Source: Fluviibacter sp964387485 (lineage in GTDB: Bacteria; Pseudomonadota; Gammaproteobacteria; Burkholderiales; Rhodocyclaceae). From it: a stretch of DNA of 13,145 bases. Location: NCBI GenBank assembly GCA_964387485.1, contig CAYLWV010000044.1, forward strand, positions 1-13,145, in the 5' to 3' direction. The notes beneath the pieces were generated by a model. That model searched no databases and had not been told where the DNA came from. It saw only the letters and a list, made by a program, of their open reading frames with translations. The position numbers were made by a program, and so were the translations under genes. Shown piece after piece: positions 1 through 6,553 of the stretch (the first letter of the stretch is position 1; every line of letters begins with the position of its first letter).

Positions 1-614
1 TCCAGCAGATCACGCGGAATGGCCGCCGTATTAATGGCAATAAAGGGTTTTTTGGCACGCGGGCTGTGCCGGTGCAATGCACGCGCAACCAGCTCCTTAC
101 CCGAACCGGATTCGCCGGTAATCAGCACGGTGGCACTGGAGTTCGACAATCGCCCAATCGCCCGGAAGACTTCCTGCATCGCCGGCGCATGCCCCTGAAT
201 CTCGGGCATGCCGGCCTCCTCTTCGGCAGCAGCAACTGCCGGCTTGGCCGATTGCGCCATCGCGCGCTGAATCAGCGCCAGCGCCTGATCCACATCAAAA
301 GGCTTGGCCAGATATTCGAAGGCGCCGCCCTGAAATGCGGCGACCGCACTTTCCAGATCGGAATAGGCCGTCATGATGATGACCGGCAGATCCGGCAGCA
401 GGGCTTTGATGCGCGCCAGCAGATCCAGACCGGAGGGCCCAGGCATACGGATATCAGAAATCAGGACTTGCGGCGGTGGGTCACCCGCATCCAGCGCATT
501 GATCACATCATTGGCATGGTCGAAGCTGCGCTGCGATATACCGGCGCGGCCGAGGGCTTTTTCCAGCACCCAGCGGATAGACTGATCGTCGTCAACAATC
601 CAGACGGACTTCAT
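1..614 (-). CDS. ntrC: NtrC (NR-I), nitrogen response regulator, partial
   Basis: Sigma-54-dependent activator of nitrogen-limitation genes, phosphorylated by NtrB. The reverse strand reads from ATG at 614 for 204 full codons and runs off the left edge, so only the N-terminal part is present. Residues 1-120 are a receiver domain: acidic pocket D8-D10, phosphoacceptor D54 in ISDIRMPGPSG (same position as enteric NtrC), T82 and K104. A linker of about 15 residues rich in Ala and Glu follows. The AAA+ domain then starts with Walker A GESGSGKE (167-174) and INTAAIPRDLL at the edge. The GAFTGA loop, Walker B and Fis-type HTH lie outside the window. A good Shine-Dalgarno GGAGA (623-627) sits 8 bases before the ATG, fixing the start. 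It follows ntrB after a 131-bp gap. Identification is very secure. Confidence 0.97.
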   Translation of the reverse strand, partial: MKSVWIVDDDQSIRWVLEKALGRAGISQRSFDHANDVINALDAGDPPPQVLISDIRMPGPSGLDLLARIKALLPDLPVIIMTAYSDLESAVAAFQGGAFEYLAKPFDVDQALALIQRAMAQSAKPAVAAAEEEAGMPEIQGHAPAMQEVFRAIGRLSNSSATVLITGESGSGKELVARALHRHSPRAKKPFIAINTAAIPRDLL

Positions 615-656
615 GGTCGGTGTCTCCAGAATTCACCAGTCAGCCAGAGGGCACAC

Positions 657-676
657 CGGTTGTTTTTTAACAACCG
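657..676. repeat. Perfect 8-bp inverted repeat in the ntrB-ntrC gap
   Basis: CGGTTGTT (657-664) and AACAACCG (669-676) are exact inverted arms around a TTTT loop (AAAA in the ntrC-strand transcript). There is no following U-run on either strand, so it does not look like an intrinsic terminator. It covers the start site (about 672) predicted for the sigma-54-like promoter just upstream, so it could be an operator or an mRNA 5' hairpin. Function is unknown. Confidence 0.6.
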
Positions 677-680
677 AAGA

Positions 681-699
681 TGAGCAAATACCATGCCGG
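681..699 (-). promoter_or_regulatory. Candidate sigma-54 promoter of ntrC
   Basis: Reading the minus strand, CGGCATG-GTAT-TTGCT matches the -24/-12 consensus TGGCACG-N4-TTGCW, with GG at 697-696 and GC at 685-684 exactly 10 bases apart. Mismatches are T to C before the GG and C to T in GCACG. The predicted start is near 672, giving a leader of about 58 nt before the ntrC ATG. I see no full NtrC box upstream, only a TGGTGC half-site at 805-810 inside ntrB. An inverted AATACC/GGTATT pair (687-692, 705-710) overlaps the element. Confidence 0.5.
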
Positions 700-745
700 T
701 TTTCGGTATTGCGTGATTAAAACTGGCAATTTGTATTCTACGCCA

Positions 746-1819
746 TCAGGCGACCGGCAACCGGATGATGAACTGCGTATGACCTGGCTTGCTTTCACAC
801 TCGATGGTGCCCTGGTGTTGCTGAATAAAACTCTGGGCAATCGTCAGCCCCAGGCCTGTGCCGCCCTCGCGACCCGACACCAGCGGATAGAACATGCGAT
901 CAAGAATACTGCGCGGAATGCCGGGGCCGTTATCGATCACCTGTAGCTCAATCGCCAGCTTCCAGCGATGCTTGAGCAGCGTCACCTGACGGACGGCTCG
1001 CGTCCGCAGCGTGATCTGACCACCGTGCTCCGGACTACCCGCCATGGCTTGCGCCGCATTGCGGGCAATATTGAGCACGGCTTGTATCAGCTGCTCACGG
1101 TCTGCCGTCATCTCGGGCAGACTGGTGTCGTAATCGCGGCGGACGGTAATGGTTTTAGGAAACTCGGCCAGCACCAGGCTACGCACGCGTTCGAGAATCT
1201 CATGGATATTGGTCGGCGCGGGCTGCATGCCCTGATGGGGCTGCAACAAGCGTTGCATCAGATCTTGCAGACGATCCGCTTCCTTGATGATGACTTGGGT
1301 ATATTCGCGCAATCCCGGGTTGGGCAACTCGTGTTCCAATAACTGGGCCGCGCCCCGGATGCCCCCCAAGGGGTTTTTGATTTCGTGTGCCAGATTGCGC
1401 ATCAGCTCGCGATGACGCAGCTGCAGCTCAATGAGCCGCTCCTCTCGGCGAGCCCGTAACTGCTGATCAACCGGCCGCAACTCGATGAGCAAACCGCCAT
1501 CCGCGTCATCCAGAGGGGTGACGGTGCAATCGACGTGGAAAACCTCTTCACTACGCTCAATCTGGATATTCTGACCGCTATAGCCCCATTTATTACTCAG
1601 CGACTTCATGATGGCGCTGACCAGCTCGGGCGTCACGCCGATGACCTGAAACAACTCGCGCCCCAGCGCCGCCCGCTGGCTGATACGCAACAGATTCTCA
1701 GCAGCCGGATTCAGGTACACGATATGCTGGGAGCGGTCGAGCACCACCGCGGCTGAAGACAACAGCTCGAGGCCGGCATAGCTTGTTGGCGTAGGAATCG
1801 GGATAGCCTTGGCGTTCAT
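746..1819 (-). CDS. ntrB: NtrB (NR-II), nitrogen sensor histidine kinase/phosphatase
   Basis: Cytosolic kinase and phosphatase that controls NtrC phosphorylation under control of PII proteins. The protein is 357 aa, close to the 349 aa of E. coli GlnL. Residues about 14-120 form a PAS domain (SSAAVVLDRSQHIVYLNPAAENLL). The HisKA domain has phosphoacceptor H145 in NLAHEIKNPLGGIRGAAQLL. The HATPase domain has the N box (N250, N254), G1 box DNGPG (296-300), and an F/G2 region with FYPLVSGREGGTGLGL (310-325). There are no membrane segments, as expected for NtrB. The ATG at 1819 has only a weak Shine-Dalgarno (GAACGG). It starts about 28 bases after the glnA terminator hairpin, so read-through or a promoter in or near glnA is needed. 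The gene order glnA-ntrB-ntrC matches enteric glnALG. Confidence 0.97.
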   Translation of the reverse strand: MNAKAIPIPTPTSYAGLELLSSAAVVLDRSQHIVYLNPAAENLLRISQRAALGRELFQVIGVTPELVSAIMKSLSNKWGYSGQNIQIERSEEVFHVDCTVTPLDDADGGLLIELRPVDQQLRARREERLIELQLRHRELMRNLAHEIKNPLGGIRGAAQLLEHELPNPGLREYTQVIIKEADRLQDLMQRLLQPHQGMQPAPTNIHEILERVRSLVLAEFPKTITVRRDYDTSLPEMTADREQLIQAVLNIARNAAQAMAGSPEHGGQITLRTRAVRQVTLLKHRWKLAIELQVIDNGPGIPRSILDRMFYPLVSGREGGTGLGLTIAQSFIQQHQGTIECESKPGHTQFIIRLPVA

Positions 1820-1840
1820 AAGTGCCGTTCTGTGGAGTCT

Positions 1841-1875
1841 AGAAACAAAAGAGGGACGGCGAACCGTCCCTCTTT
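1841..1875 (-). terminator. Intrinsic terminator of glnA with UUCG loop
   Basis: Arms 1848-1859 and 1864-1875 form a perfect 12-bp stem (AAAGAGGGACGG / CCGTCCCTCTTT). Read on the glnA strand the loop is UUCG, an especially stable tetraloop closed by G-C, and the stem is followed by UUUUGUUU. It lies about 40 bases after the glnA stop and before ntrB, so it likely reduces ntrBC expression relative to glnA, as in enterobacteria. Confidence 0.93.
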
Positions 1876-1915
1876 GCTTGCGTTTGCCGTTAGCGGCTCT
1901 GCAAAGTTTCGCGGA

Positions 1916-3328
1916 TTAGCACGAGTAGTACATCTCGAACTCAACCGGGTGCGTGGTCATACGCACCTTGTTGACTTCTTCCATCTTCAGATTGATGAAC
2001 GAATCAATCCAATCCTTCGAGAAGACGCCACCGCGAGTCAGGAACTCATGGTCGGCCTTCAGTGCGTCCAGTGCTTCATCCAGGCTGGCACACACGGTCG
2101 GGATCAGCGCATCTTCTTCCGGCGGCAGATCGTACAGGTTCTTGTCAGCCGGATCGCCTGGGTGGATCTTGTTCTGGATACCATCCAGACCGGCCATCAG
2201 CAGGGCTGCGAAGCACAGATACGGGTTGGCGATCGGATCCGGGAAACGAGTTTCGATACGGCGAGCCTTGGTCGAAGCCACGAACGGGATACGGATCGAG
2301 GCCGAACGGTTCTTGGCCGAGTAGGCCAGCTTCACCGGTGCTTCGTAATGCGGTACCAGACGCTTGTACGAGTTCGTACCCGGGTTGGTGATGGCATTCA
2401 GTGCCTTGGCATGCTTGATGATGCCGCCGATATAGTACAGGGCCGTTTCCGACAGGCCAGCGTACTGATCACCTGCAAACAGGTTCTTGCCGTCTTTCCA
2501 GATCGACTGGTGAACGTGCATACCCGAACCGTTGTCGCCAACGATCGGCTTCGGCATGAAGGTCGCGGTTTTGCCATACTGGTGCGCAACGTTCAGCACA
2601 CAGTACTTCAGAACCTGGGTCTTGTCGGCGCGACGGACCAGCGTATCAAACTTGGTACCGATTTCATTCTGACCGGCAGTGGCCACTTCGTGGTGGTGCA
2701 CTTCCACTTCAACACCACAGGCTTCCATGGCATTACACATCGCAGTACGGATGTCATTGAAGCTATCTACCGGGGCAACCGGGAAATAACCGCCCTTGAC
2801 GCCCGGACGGTGACCGGTGTTACCGCCTTCGATCTTGGCATCCGACGACCAGGCTGCTTCTTCCGAGAAGATTTTCACGAAAGTGCCCGACATGTCGGTC
2901 TTCCATTCGACCGAATCAAAAATGAAGAATTCCGGTTCCGGGCCGAAAAAGGCGGTATCACCGATACCCGAGCTCTTCAGATAGGCTTCGGCACGCTTGG
3001 CGATCGAACGCGGGTCACGGTCGTAACCCTTGCCATCGGTCGGCTCAACCACGTCACAGGTCAGAACCAAGGTGGTTTCGTCGTAGAACGGGTCGATGTA
3101 GGCCGAGGCCGGATCCGGAATCAGCAGCATGTCGGAGGCCTGAATACCCTTCCAACCGGCGATCGACGAACCGTCAAATGCCTGACCTTCTTCAAATTTC
3201 TCTTCATTGAACTGGCTGATCGGCACGCCAACGTGCTGCTCTTTGCCACGGGTATCAGTGAAACGGAAGTCGACGTACTTAACGTCGTTGTCCTTGACCA
3301 GCTTCAGGACGTCTTGCACGGTGGTCAT
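1916..3328 (-). CDS. glnA: Glutamine synthetase type I (GSI-beta)
   Basis: Makes glutamine from glutamate, ammonia and ATP as a cytosolic dodecamer; it is the main ammonium-assimilation enzyme. The protein is 470 aa, against 469 in E. coli. Family signatures in order are FDGSSIAGW (51-59, N-terminal beta-grasp), FFGPEPEFFIFD (127-138) with metal-binding glutamates, HHHEVATAGQNEIG (211-224), NGSGMHVHQS (266-275), the RSASIRIP active-site segment (341-348) and RFPDPIANPY (361-370). Tyr399 in NLYDLPPEE is the expected adenylylation site, so activity is probably controlled by GlnE. The start is fixed by AGGAGA (3337-3342) 8 bases before the ATG. Upstream lie a sigma-54 promoter and two NtrC boxes; downstream lie a strong terminator and ntrBC. 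Nothing is truncated. A 551-codon open frame on the other strand is a shadow. Confidence 0.99.
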   Translation of the reverse strand: MTTVQDVLKLVKDNDVKYVDFRFTDTRGKEQHVGVPISQFNEEKFEEGQAFDGSSIAGWKGIQASDMLLIPDPASAYIDPFYDETTLVLTCDVVEPTDGKGYDRDPRSIAKRAEAYLKSSGIGDTAFFGPEPEFFIFDSVEWKTDMSGTFVKIFSEEAAWSSDAKIEGGNTGHRPGVKGGYFPVAPVDSFNDIRTAMCNAMEACGVEVEVHHHEVATAGQNEIGTKFDTLVRRADKTQVLKYCVLNVAHQYGKTATFMPKPIVGDNGSGMHVHQSIWKDGKNLFAGDQYAGLSETALYYIGGIIKHAKALNAITNPGTNSYKRLVPHYEAPVKLAYSAKNRSASIRIPFVASTKARRIETRFPDPIANPYLCFAALLMAGLDGIQNKIHPGDPADKNLYDLPPEEDALIPTVCASLDEALDALKADHEFLTRGGVFSKDWIDSFINLKMEEVNKVRMTTHPVEFEMYYSC

Positions 3329-3404
3329 AACAGCTATCTCCTAAAAGCGACCGCAACGGTCAATCTACACAGTTACAAACAGAAAAAATCTTTGCTCGGA
3401 CTAC

Positions 3405-3423
3405 AAAGCATGATCCATGCCAA
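3405..3423 (-). promoter_or_regulatory. Sigma-54 promoter of glnA
   Basis: On the minus strand TTGGCATG-GATC-ATGCTTT fits the -24/-12 consensus, with GG at 3421-3420 and GC at 3409-3408 separated by exactly 10 bases. Two positions deviate (C to T in GCACG, and the first T of TTGC). The predicted start is near 3396, giving a leader of about 68 nt. The paired NtrC boxes at about -115 and -146 support it strongly. Confidence 0.8.
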
Positions 3424-3503
3424 TGATAATACGATAACGACCGCCGCAAAGGGGCCCCCACACGGCTTTTTCAAACAGAATTCCTAACACGCCTCTGATC
3501 GCC

Positions 3504-3518
3504 GCACCAATCAGGTGC
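3504..3518. promoter_or_regulatory. NtrC-binding box, promoter-proximal
   Basis: GCACC-AATCA-GGTGC is a perfect dyad matching the NtrC consensus GCACY-N5-RGTGC. Its centre (3511) is about 115 bp upstream of the predicted glnA start, close to the enteric site at about -108. Confidence 0.8.
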
Positions 3519-3534
3519 AGAAACAGGCCTTTTT

Positions 3535-3549
3535 GCACCATTGCTGTGC
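3535..3549. promoter_or_regulatory. NtrC-binding box, promoter-distal
   Basis: GCACC-ATTGC-TGTGC, preceded by T as in the longer TGCACC consensus, matches 9 of 10 dyad positions. It is centred at 3542, 31 bp (three helical turns) from the proximal box; the enteric glnA sites are about 32 bp apart. It begins just after the stop codon of the upstream CDF gene. A weaker GCATT-N5-GGTGC match follows at 3550-3564, inside that gene. Confidence 0.75.
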
Positions 3550-3552
3550 GCA

Positions 3553-4809
3553 TTATTCTGGTGCATGCTCACTGAGACGGCGGTATACCGTCCATTGCGA
3601 TAGCGGCAAGCCTGCTGCCGCAGCGGCTTCACGCATGACATGGACACCACGCTCAATGCCCGCCGGTTCCGGCAAATCACCAATGTCAGGTGGCAGCAGA
3701 ATTTCCACCTCGACCCGGCCATTCAGGTAATGCAACTGCACACGCTCGGGCGCCCGAGCGCCATGCCCCCAAATACGTTCCGCCGCATCCTGGACCCATC
3801 GTTCCAGCCGTTCACGAGAGAGATCGGCTTCCGGCAAGGCGGCATGCGCAAAACGATCATCTTCAGGATCAATGTGCACCAACACATCCAGCACCTGCGA
3901 GCATTGCATGCGCACCCGTTGTCGCACCAGTTCGGCAATCCGATGCCCTTCGGATACGCTGATGCGCGGTGCCACATGCACATGGGCGTCCACCAGAATC
4001 CGGTCCGCCATACGCCGCGAGCGCAAATCATGCAGATCCATCACCCCCGGCGTCTCTCGGATCACGTGGCGAATCTCTTCGATCTGCTCCGCACTGGCGC
4101 CCTGATCAATCAGTTCTTCCAGTGCAGTTCTTGAGAATTGCCAGCCCATTTTGACGATTAATGCACCGACAATGGCCGCCGCCAGGAGGTCGGCATAGAC
4201 GAAGCCGAGCAGGCTACCACCGATACCAATCGCCACCACCAGCGAAGAGGCCGCATCCGATCGCGAATGCCAGGCATTGGCGATCAGCATGGCGGAATTG
4301 GCTTTCTTGGCGATTTTCAGCATATAGCGGAAGAGCCACTCCTTGGACACCAGTGCCAGCAGGGCCACATAAAGCGCCATCATCTCGACCGGTGGTGCCG
4401 TTTCGACACTCACGGCCCGTTCAGCCGCCGAATAGAGAAAGCCGCCGCCGATGACCAGCAACATCACGCCCAGAACCAGGGTGGCCAGGGTCTCAAGACG
4501 GGCGTGGCCGTATGGATGGTTGTCATCTGCCGCTCGTGCACTGTGCTTGGCGACAAACAGCACCAACACATCGGATAGCAGATCGGAAAAGGAATGGAAC
4601 CCATCTACCAGTAGGCTATGGGAGTGCGCGAACCAGCCCACGATGATCTGTAACACCGATAGGCCGATATTTAGCCCCATACTCACATTCACCGAGCGAC
4701 GGACCAGCCGATTAGACGCATCGGAACCATGAGCCCCCGTCAGTGCATCGATCAGTGCGGTCTGGTCATGGGCATGAGCGTGCCCGGCGTGGTGATGCCC
4801 CAGAGACAT
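3553..4809 (-). CDS. Cation diffusion facilitator (Zn/Cd-type) with extra C-terminal domain
   Basis: Inner-membrane divalent-metal/proton antiporter that exports metal from the cytosol. The protein is 418 aa; typical bacterial CDF proteins such as FieF are about 300 aa. The N-terminus is histidine-rich (HHH at 5-7, further His to 14). Six membrane segments span about 40-225. The transport site is H72xxxD76 in TM2 (DGFHSFSD) and H181xxxD185 in TM5 (NAWHSRSD), the pattern of Zn/Cd exporters; actual metal is inferred. The cytoplasmic CDF domain covers about 240-315, with DAHVHV (274-279) and VHIDPE (311-316). About 100 further residues (320-418), including VQLHYLNGRVEVEILLP, resemble a second small alpha/beta domain of similar type. 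The start at 4809 has AAGGAAG 5 bases upstream. It is divergent from the rhodanese gene and co-directional with glnA, with no terminator seen between. Confidence 0.93.
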   Translation of the reverse strand: MSLGHHHAGHAHAHDQTALIDALTGAHGSDASNRLVRRSVNVSMGLNIGLSVLQIIVGWFAHSHSLLVDGFHSFSDLLSDVLVLFVAKHSARAADDNHPYGHARLETLATLVLGVMLLVIGGGFLYSAAERAVSVETAPPVEMMALYVALLALVSKEWLFRYMLKIAKKANSAMLIANAWHSRSDAASSLVVAIGIGGSLLGFVYADLLAAAIVGALIVKMGWQFSRTALEELIDQGASAEQIEEIRHVIRETPGVMDLHDLRSRRMADRILVDAHVHVAPRISVSEGHRIAELVRQRVRMQCSQVLDVLVHIDPEDDRFAHAALPEADLSRERLERWVQDAAERIWGHGARAPERVQLHYLNGRVEVEILLPPDIGDLPEPAGIERGVHVMREAAAAAGLPLSQWTVYRRLSEHAPE

Positions 4810-4853
4810 ACAAGCTTCCTTTAAAGTCCGGATTTGGCCGTGGCGATTCCGCT

Positions 4854-4869
4854 CGCGGCACCTGCCGCG
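4854..4869. repeat. Perfect palindrome in the CDF/rhodanese divergent promoter region
   Basis: CGCGGCA (4854-4860) and TGCCGCG (4863-4869) are exact inverted arms around CC. It sits 45 bp from the CDF start and 97 bp from the rhodanese start, a position suited to an operator for one or both genes. A shorter inverted pair GTCGG/CCGAC (4932-4942) lies nearer the rhodanese gene. I do not recognise a specific regulator; it does not match an AT-rich Zur box. Confidence 0.45.
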
Positions 4870-4965
4870 TATACTCGGCCTCTACGTGATATTTTATCGC
4901 CGCATTTTATCCCTAATCCCCCGGCCTCCGGGTCGGCCCGACATCGGTTTAACAGAACATTCATC

Positions 4966-5418
4966 ATGAGCCGTATCAGCGACATTCTGACCTTGGCCCG
5001 CACGCGTGCCGAACAGCAGGGCTTTAATTACAGTGGCGACGTCACGCCGCAGGAAGCATTGATCCTTCTTCAGGAAGCACCGGGTACCGTGCTGGTCGAT
5101 GTCCGTACCCGTGCCGAATGGGATTGGGTTGGCCGGGTACCAGGCGCCATTGAAATTGACTGGGTGCAATACCCGGACATGACGCGTAACCCGCACTTCA
5201 TCAGCGACCTGCAGCGCCAGGTCGACCAGAAAGCTATCATTCTGTTCCTGTGCCGCAGCGGCGTCCGTTCGCGCAGCGCAGCCGTCGCCGCACTGGATGC
5301 GGGTTTTACGGCCGCCTACAACATTCTGGAAGGCTTCGAGGGCGACAAAGATGCCCACAACCACCGCGGCAATGTCGGCGGCTGGCGCTTCCACGGCCTG
5401 CCCTGGTATCAAGGTTGA
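4966..5418 (+). CDS. Single-domain rhodanese-like sulfurtransferase
   Basis: Likely cytosolic persulfide carrier or thiosulfate sulfurtransferase. The 150-aa protein has one rhodanese domain: LVDVRTRAEWDWVGRVPGA (43-61) is the CH2A-like segment, and the active loop is CRSGVRS (96-102) with catalytic C96 and R101. The tail EGFEGDKDAHNHRGNVGGWR is typical of a proteobacterial rhodanese subfamily. I chose ATG 4966 (MSRISDILTLAR) over an in-frame ATG at 4834, because the extra 44 residues are low-complexity and overlap the likely promoter. The Shine-Dalgarno is weak. It is followed 14 bp later by nadA, so it is probably the first gene of that operon. A role in supplying sulfur to the NadA Fe-S cluster is a guess from position. 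The substrate is unknown. Confidence 0.93.
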   Translation: MSRISDILTLARTRAEQQGFNYSGDVTPQEALILLQEAPGTVLVDVRTRAEWDWVGRVPGAIEIDWVQYPDMTRNPHFISDLQRQVDQKAIILFLCRSGVRSRSAAVAALDAGFTAAYNILEGFEGDKDAHNHRGNVGGWRFHGLPWYQG

Positions 5419-5423
5419 GGGAG
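5417..5423 (+). promoter_or_regulatory. Ribosome binding site deciding the nadA start
   Basis: GAGGGAG lies 9 bases before ATG 5433 and overlaps the rhodanese stop codon. It selects this ATG over longer in-frame starts reaching back to 5250 inside the rhodanese gene. Confidence 0.8.
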
Positions 5424-5432
5424 CCACGGGTC

Positions 5433-6524
5433 ATGCTGCCTTTTGAAGATTACCGCGACCTCCCGGACGATGTGTGCCAGGAGCGCATCCACGCCGCCCG
5501 CAAACAACTGGGTGCACGTGCCGTATTGCTGTGCCACCACTATCAGCGGGCCGATGTCTATCAGCATGCCGATCTGACGGGCGATTCGCTGAAGCTGTCG
5601 CGCCTGGCCAGCCAGACGGATGCCGAATACATCGTGTTCTGTGGCGTCCACTTCATGGCGGAAGTCGCCGACATGATGACCAAACCCAACCAAACAGCCA
5701 TTCTGCCCGATCTGGCAGCCGGTTGTTCCATGGCGGACATGGCCAATCTGACCAAGGTCGAACGCTGCTGGCGGGAACTGACTGCGGCGCTGGGCGAAGA
5801 CCCGGCCAACCTGGTCACACCGATTACCTACATCAACTCCGCCGCCGACCTCAAAGCATTCTGCGGTGACCGCGGCGGCATCGTATGCACCTCGTCGAAC
5901 GCCCCGGTAATTCTGGATTGGGCGCTGGAACGACGACCGAAAATCCTGTTTTTCCCGGACCAGCACCTGGGCCGCTGGACAGGCCATCAACGCGGCATCC
6001 CGCTCGACGAAATGGTGGTCTGGGATCCGGACCAGCCGCGCGGCGGCCTGACCCAGGAACAGATACGGAACGCCAGGATTCTGCTGTGGAAAGGCCACTG
6101 TTCGGTACATCAAATGTTTCAGCCGGCGCACATCGAAGCCTTCCGTGCCAAACATCCGGACGGCAAAGTGATCTCGCATCCGGAATGTTCGTTCGAAGTC
6201 TGTTCGGCTTCCGACTACATCGGCTCGACGGAATACATCGTCAAGATCATCAAGGAAGCACCCGCCGGCACCCGCTGGCTGGTCGGCACTGAGCTGAATC
6301 TGGTGGAGCGCCTGGCACGCGAGGTTGCTCCGGAAGGTAAAGTCGTTCAGTTCATGGCCCCCACCGTCTGTATGTGTTCGACCATGCAACGGATTGACCC
6401 GCAGCATCTGGCGTGGACACTGGAAAACCTGGTGGCCGGTCATGTGGTCAACGCCATTCATGTACCGGAAAGCCAGACTGCCGCGGCCAAACTGGCCATG
6501 GAACGCATGCTGGAAGTTTCCTGA
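5433..6524 (+). CDS. nadA: Quinolinate synthase NadA
   Basis: 4Fe-4S enzyme that condenses iminoaspartate with dihydroxyacetone phosphate to give quinolinate, the second step of de novo NAD synthesis. The protein is 363 aa and complete. Visible family motifs are LLCHHYQRADVYQHADLTGDSL (32-53), FCGVHFMAEVA (69-79), GCSMADM (97-103), TYINSAADLKA (132-142), CTSSNA (152-157), FFPDQHLGR (173-181), WKGHCSVHQMF (219-229), SHPECSFEV (248-256) and TVCMCSTM (311-318). The three cluster cysteines are probably C98, C223 and C313 or C315. NadB and NadC are not in this window. The gene begins 14 bp after the rhodanese stop and is followed 29 bp later by the EEP-family gene, suggesting one transcript. Confidence 0.98.
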   Translation: MLPFEDYRDLPDDVCQERIHAARKQLGARAVLLCHHYQRADVYQHADLTGDSLKLSRLASQTDAEYIVFCGVHFMAEVADMMTKPNQTAILPDLAAGCSMADMANLTKVERCWRELTAALGEDPANLVTPITYINSAADLKAFCGDRGGIVCTSSNAPVILDWALERRPKILFFPDQHLGRWTGHQRGIPLDEMVVWDPDQPRGGLTQEQIRNARILLWKGHCSVHQMFQPAHIEAFRAKHPDGKVISHPECSFEVCSASDYIGSTEYIVKIIKEAPAGTRWLVGTELNLVERLAREVAPEGKVVQFMAPTVCMCSTMQRIDPQHLAWTLENLVAGHVVNAIHVPESQTAAAKLAMERMLEVS

Positions 6525-6553
6525 AGGCTTATCGGGTCAACAAAGACGCCCAC

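Noticed and set aside
657..676. Hairpin between ntrB and ntrC as a terminator
   Set aside because: No U-run follows the stem on either strand; kept only as an inverted repeat.
66..683. 205-codon plus-strand frame at the left edge
   Set aside because: The reverse strand encodes NtrC with intact receiver and Walker A motifs, so this frame is a shadow.
1832..3487. 551-codon open frame on the plus strand opposite glnA
   Set aside because: It is antisense to a perfectly conserved glutamine synthetase; long antisense frames arise from GC-rich codon bias, and its translation shows no recognisable domain.
4834..4965. Possible N-terminal extension of the rhodanese from an upstream ATG
   Set aside because: The added residues are low-complexity and cover the divergent promoter region; the family start matches ATG 4966.
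5409..6461. 350-codon minus-strand frame opposite nadA
   Set aside because: It mirrors NadA codons and has no family motifs or ribosome binding site.
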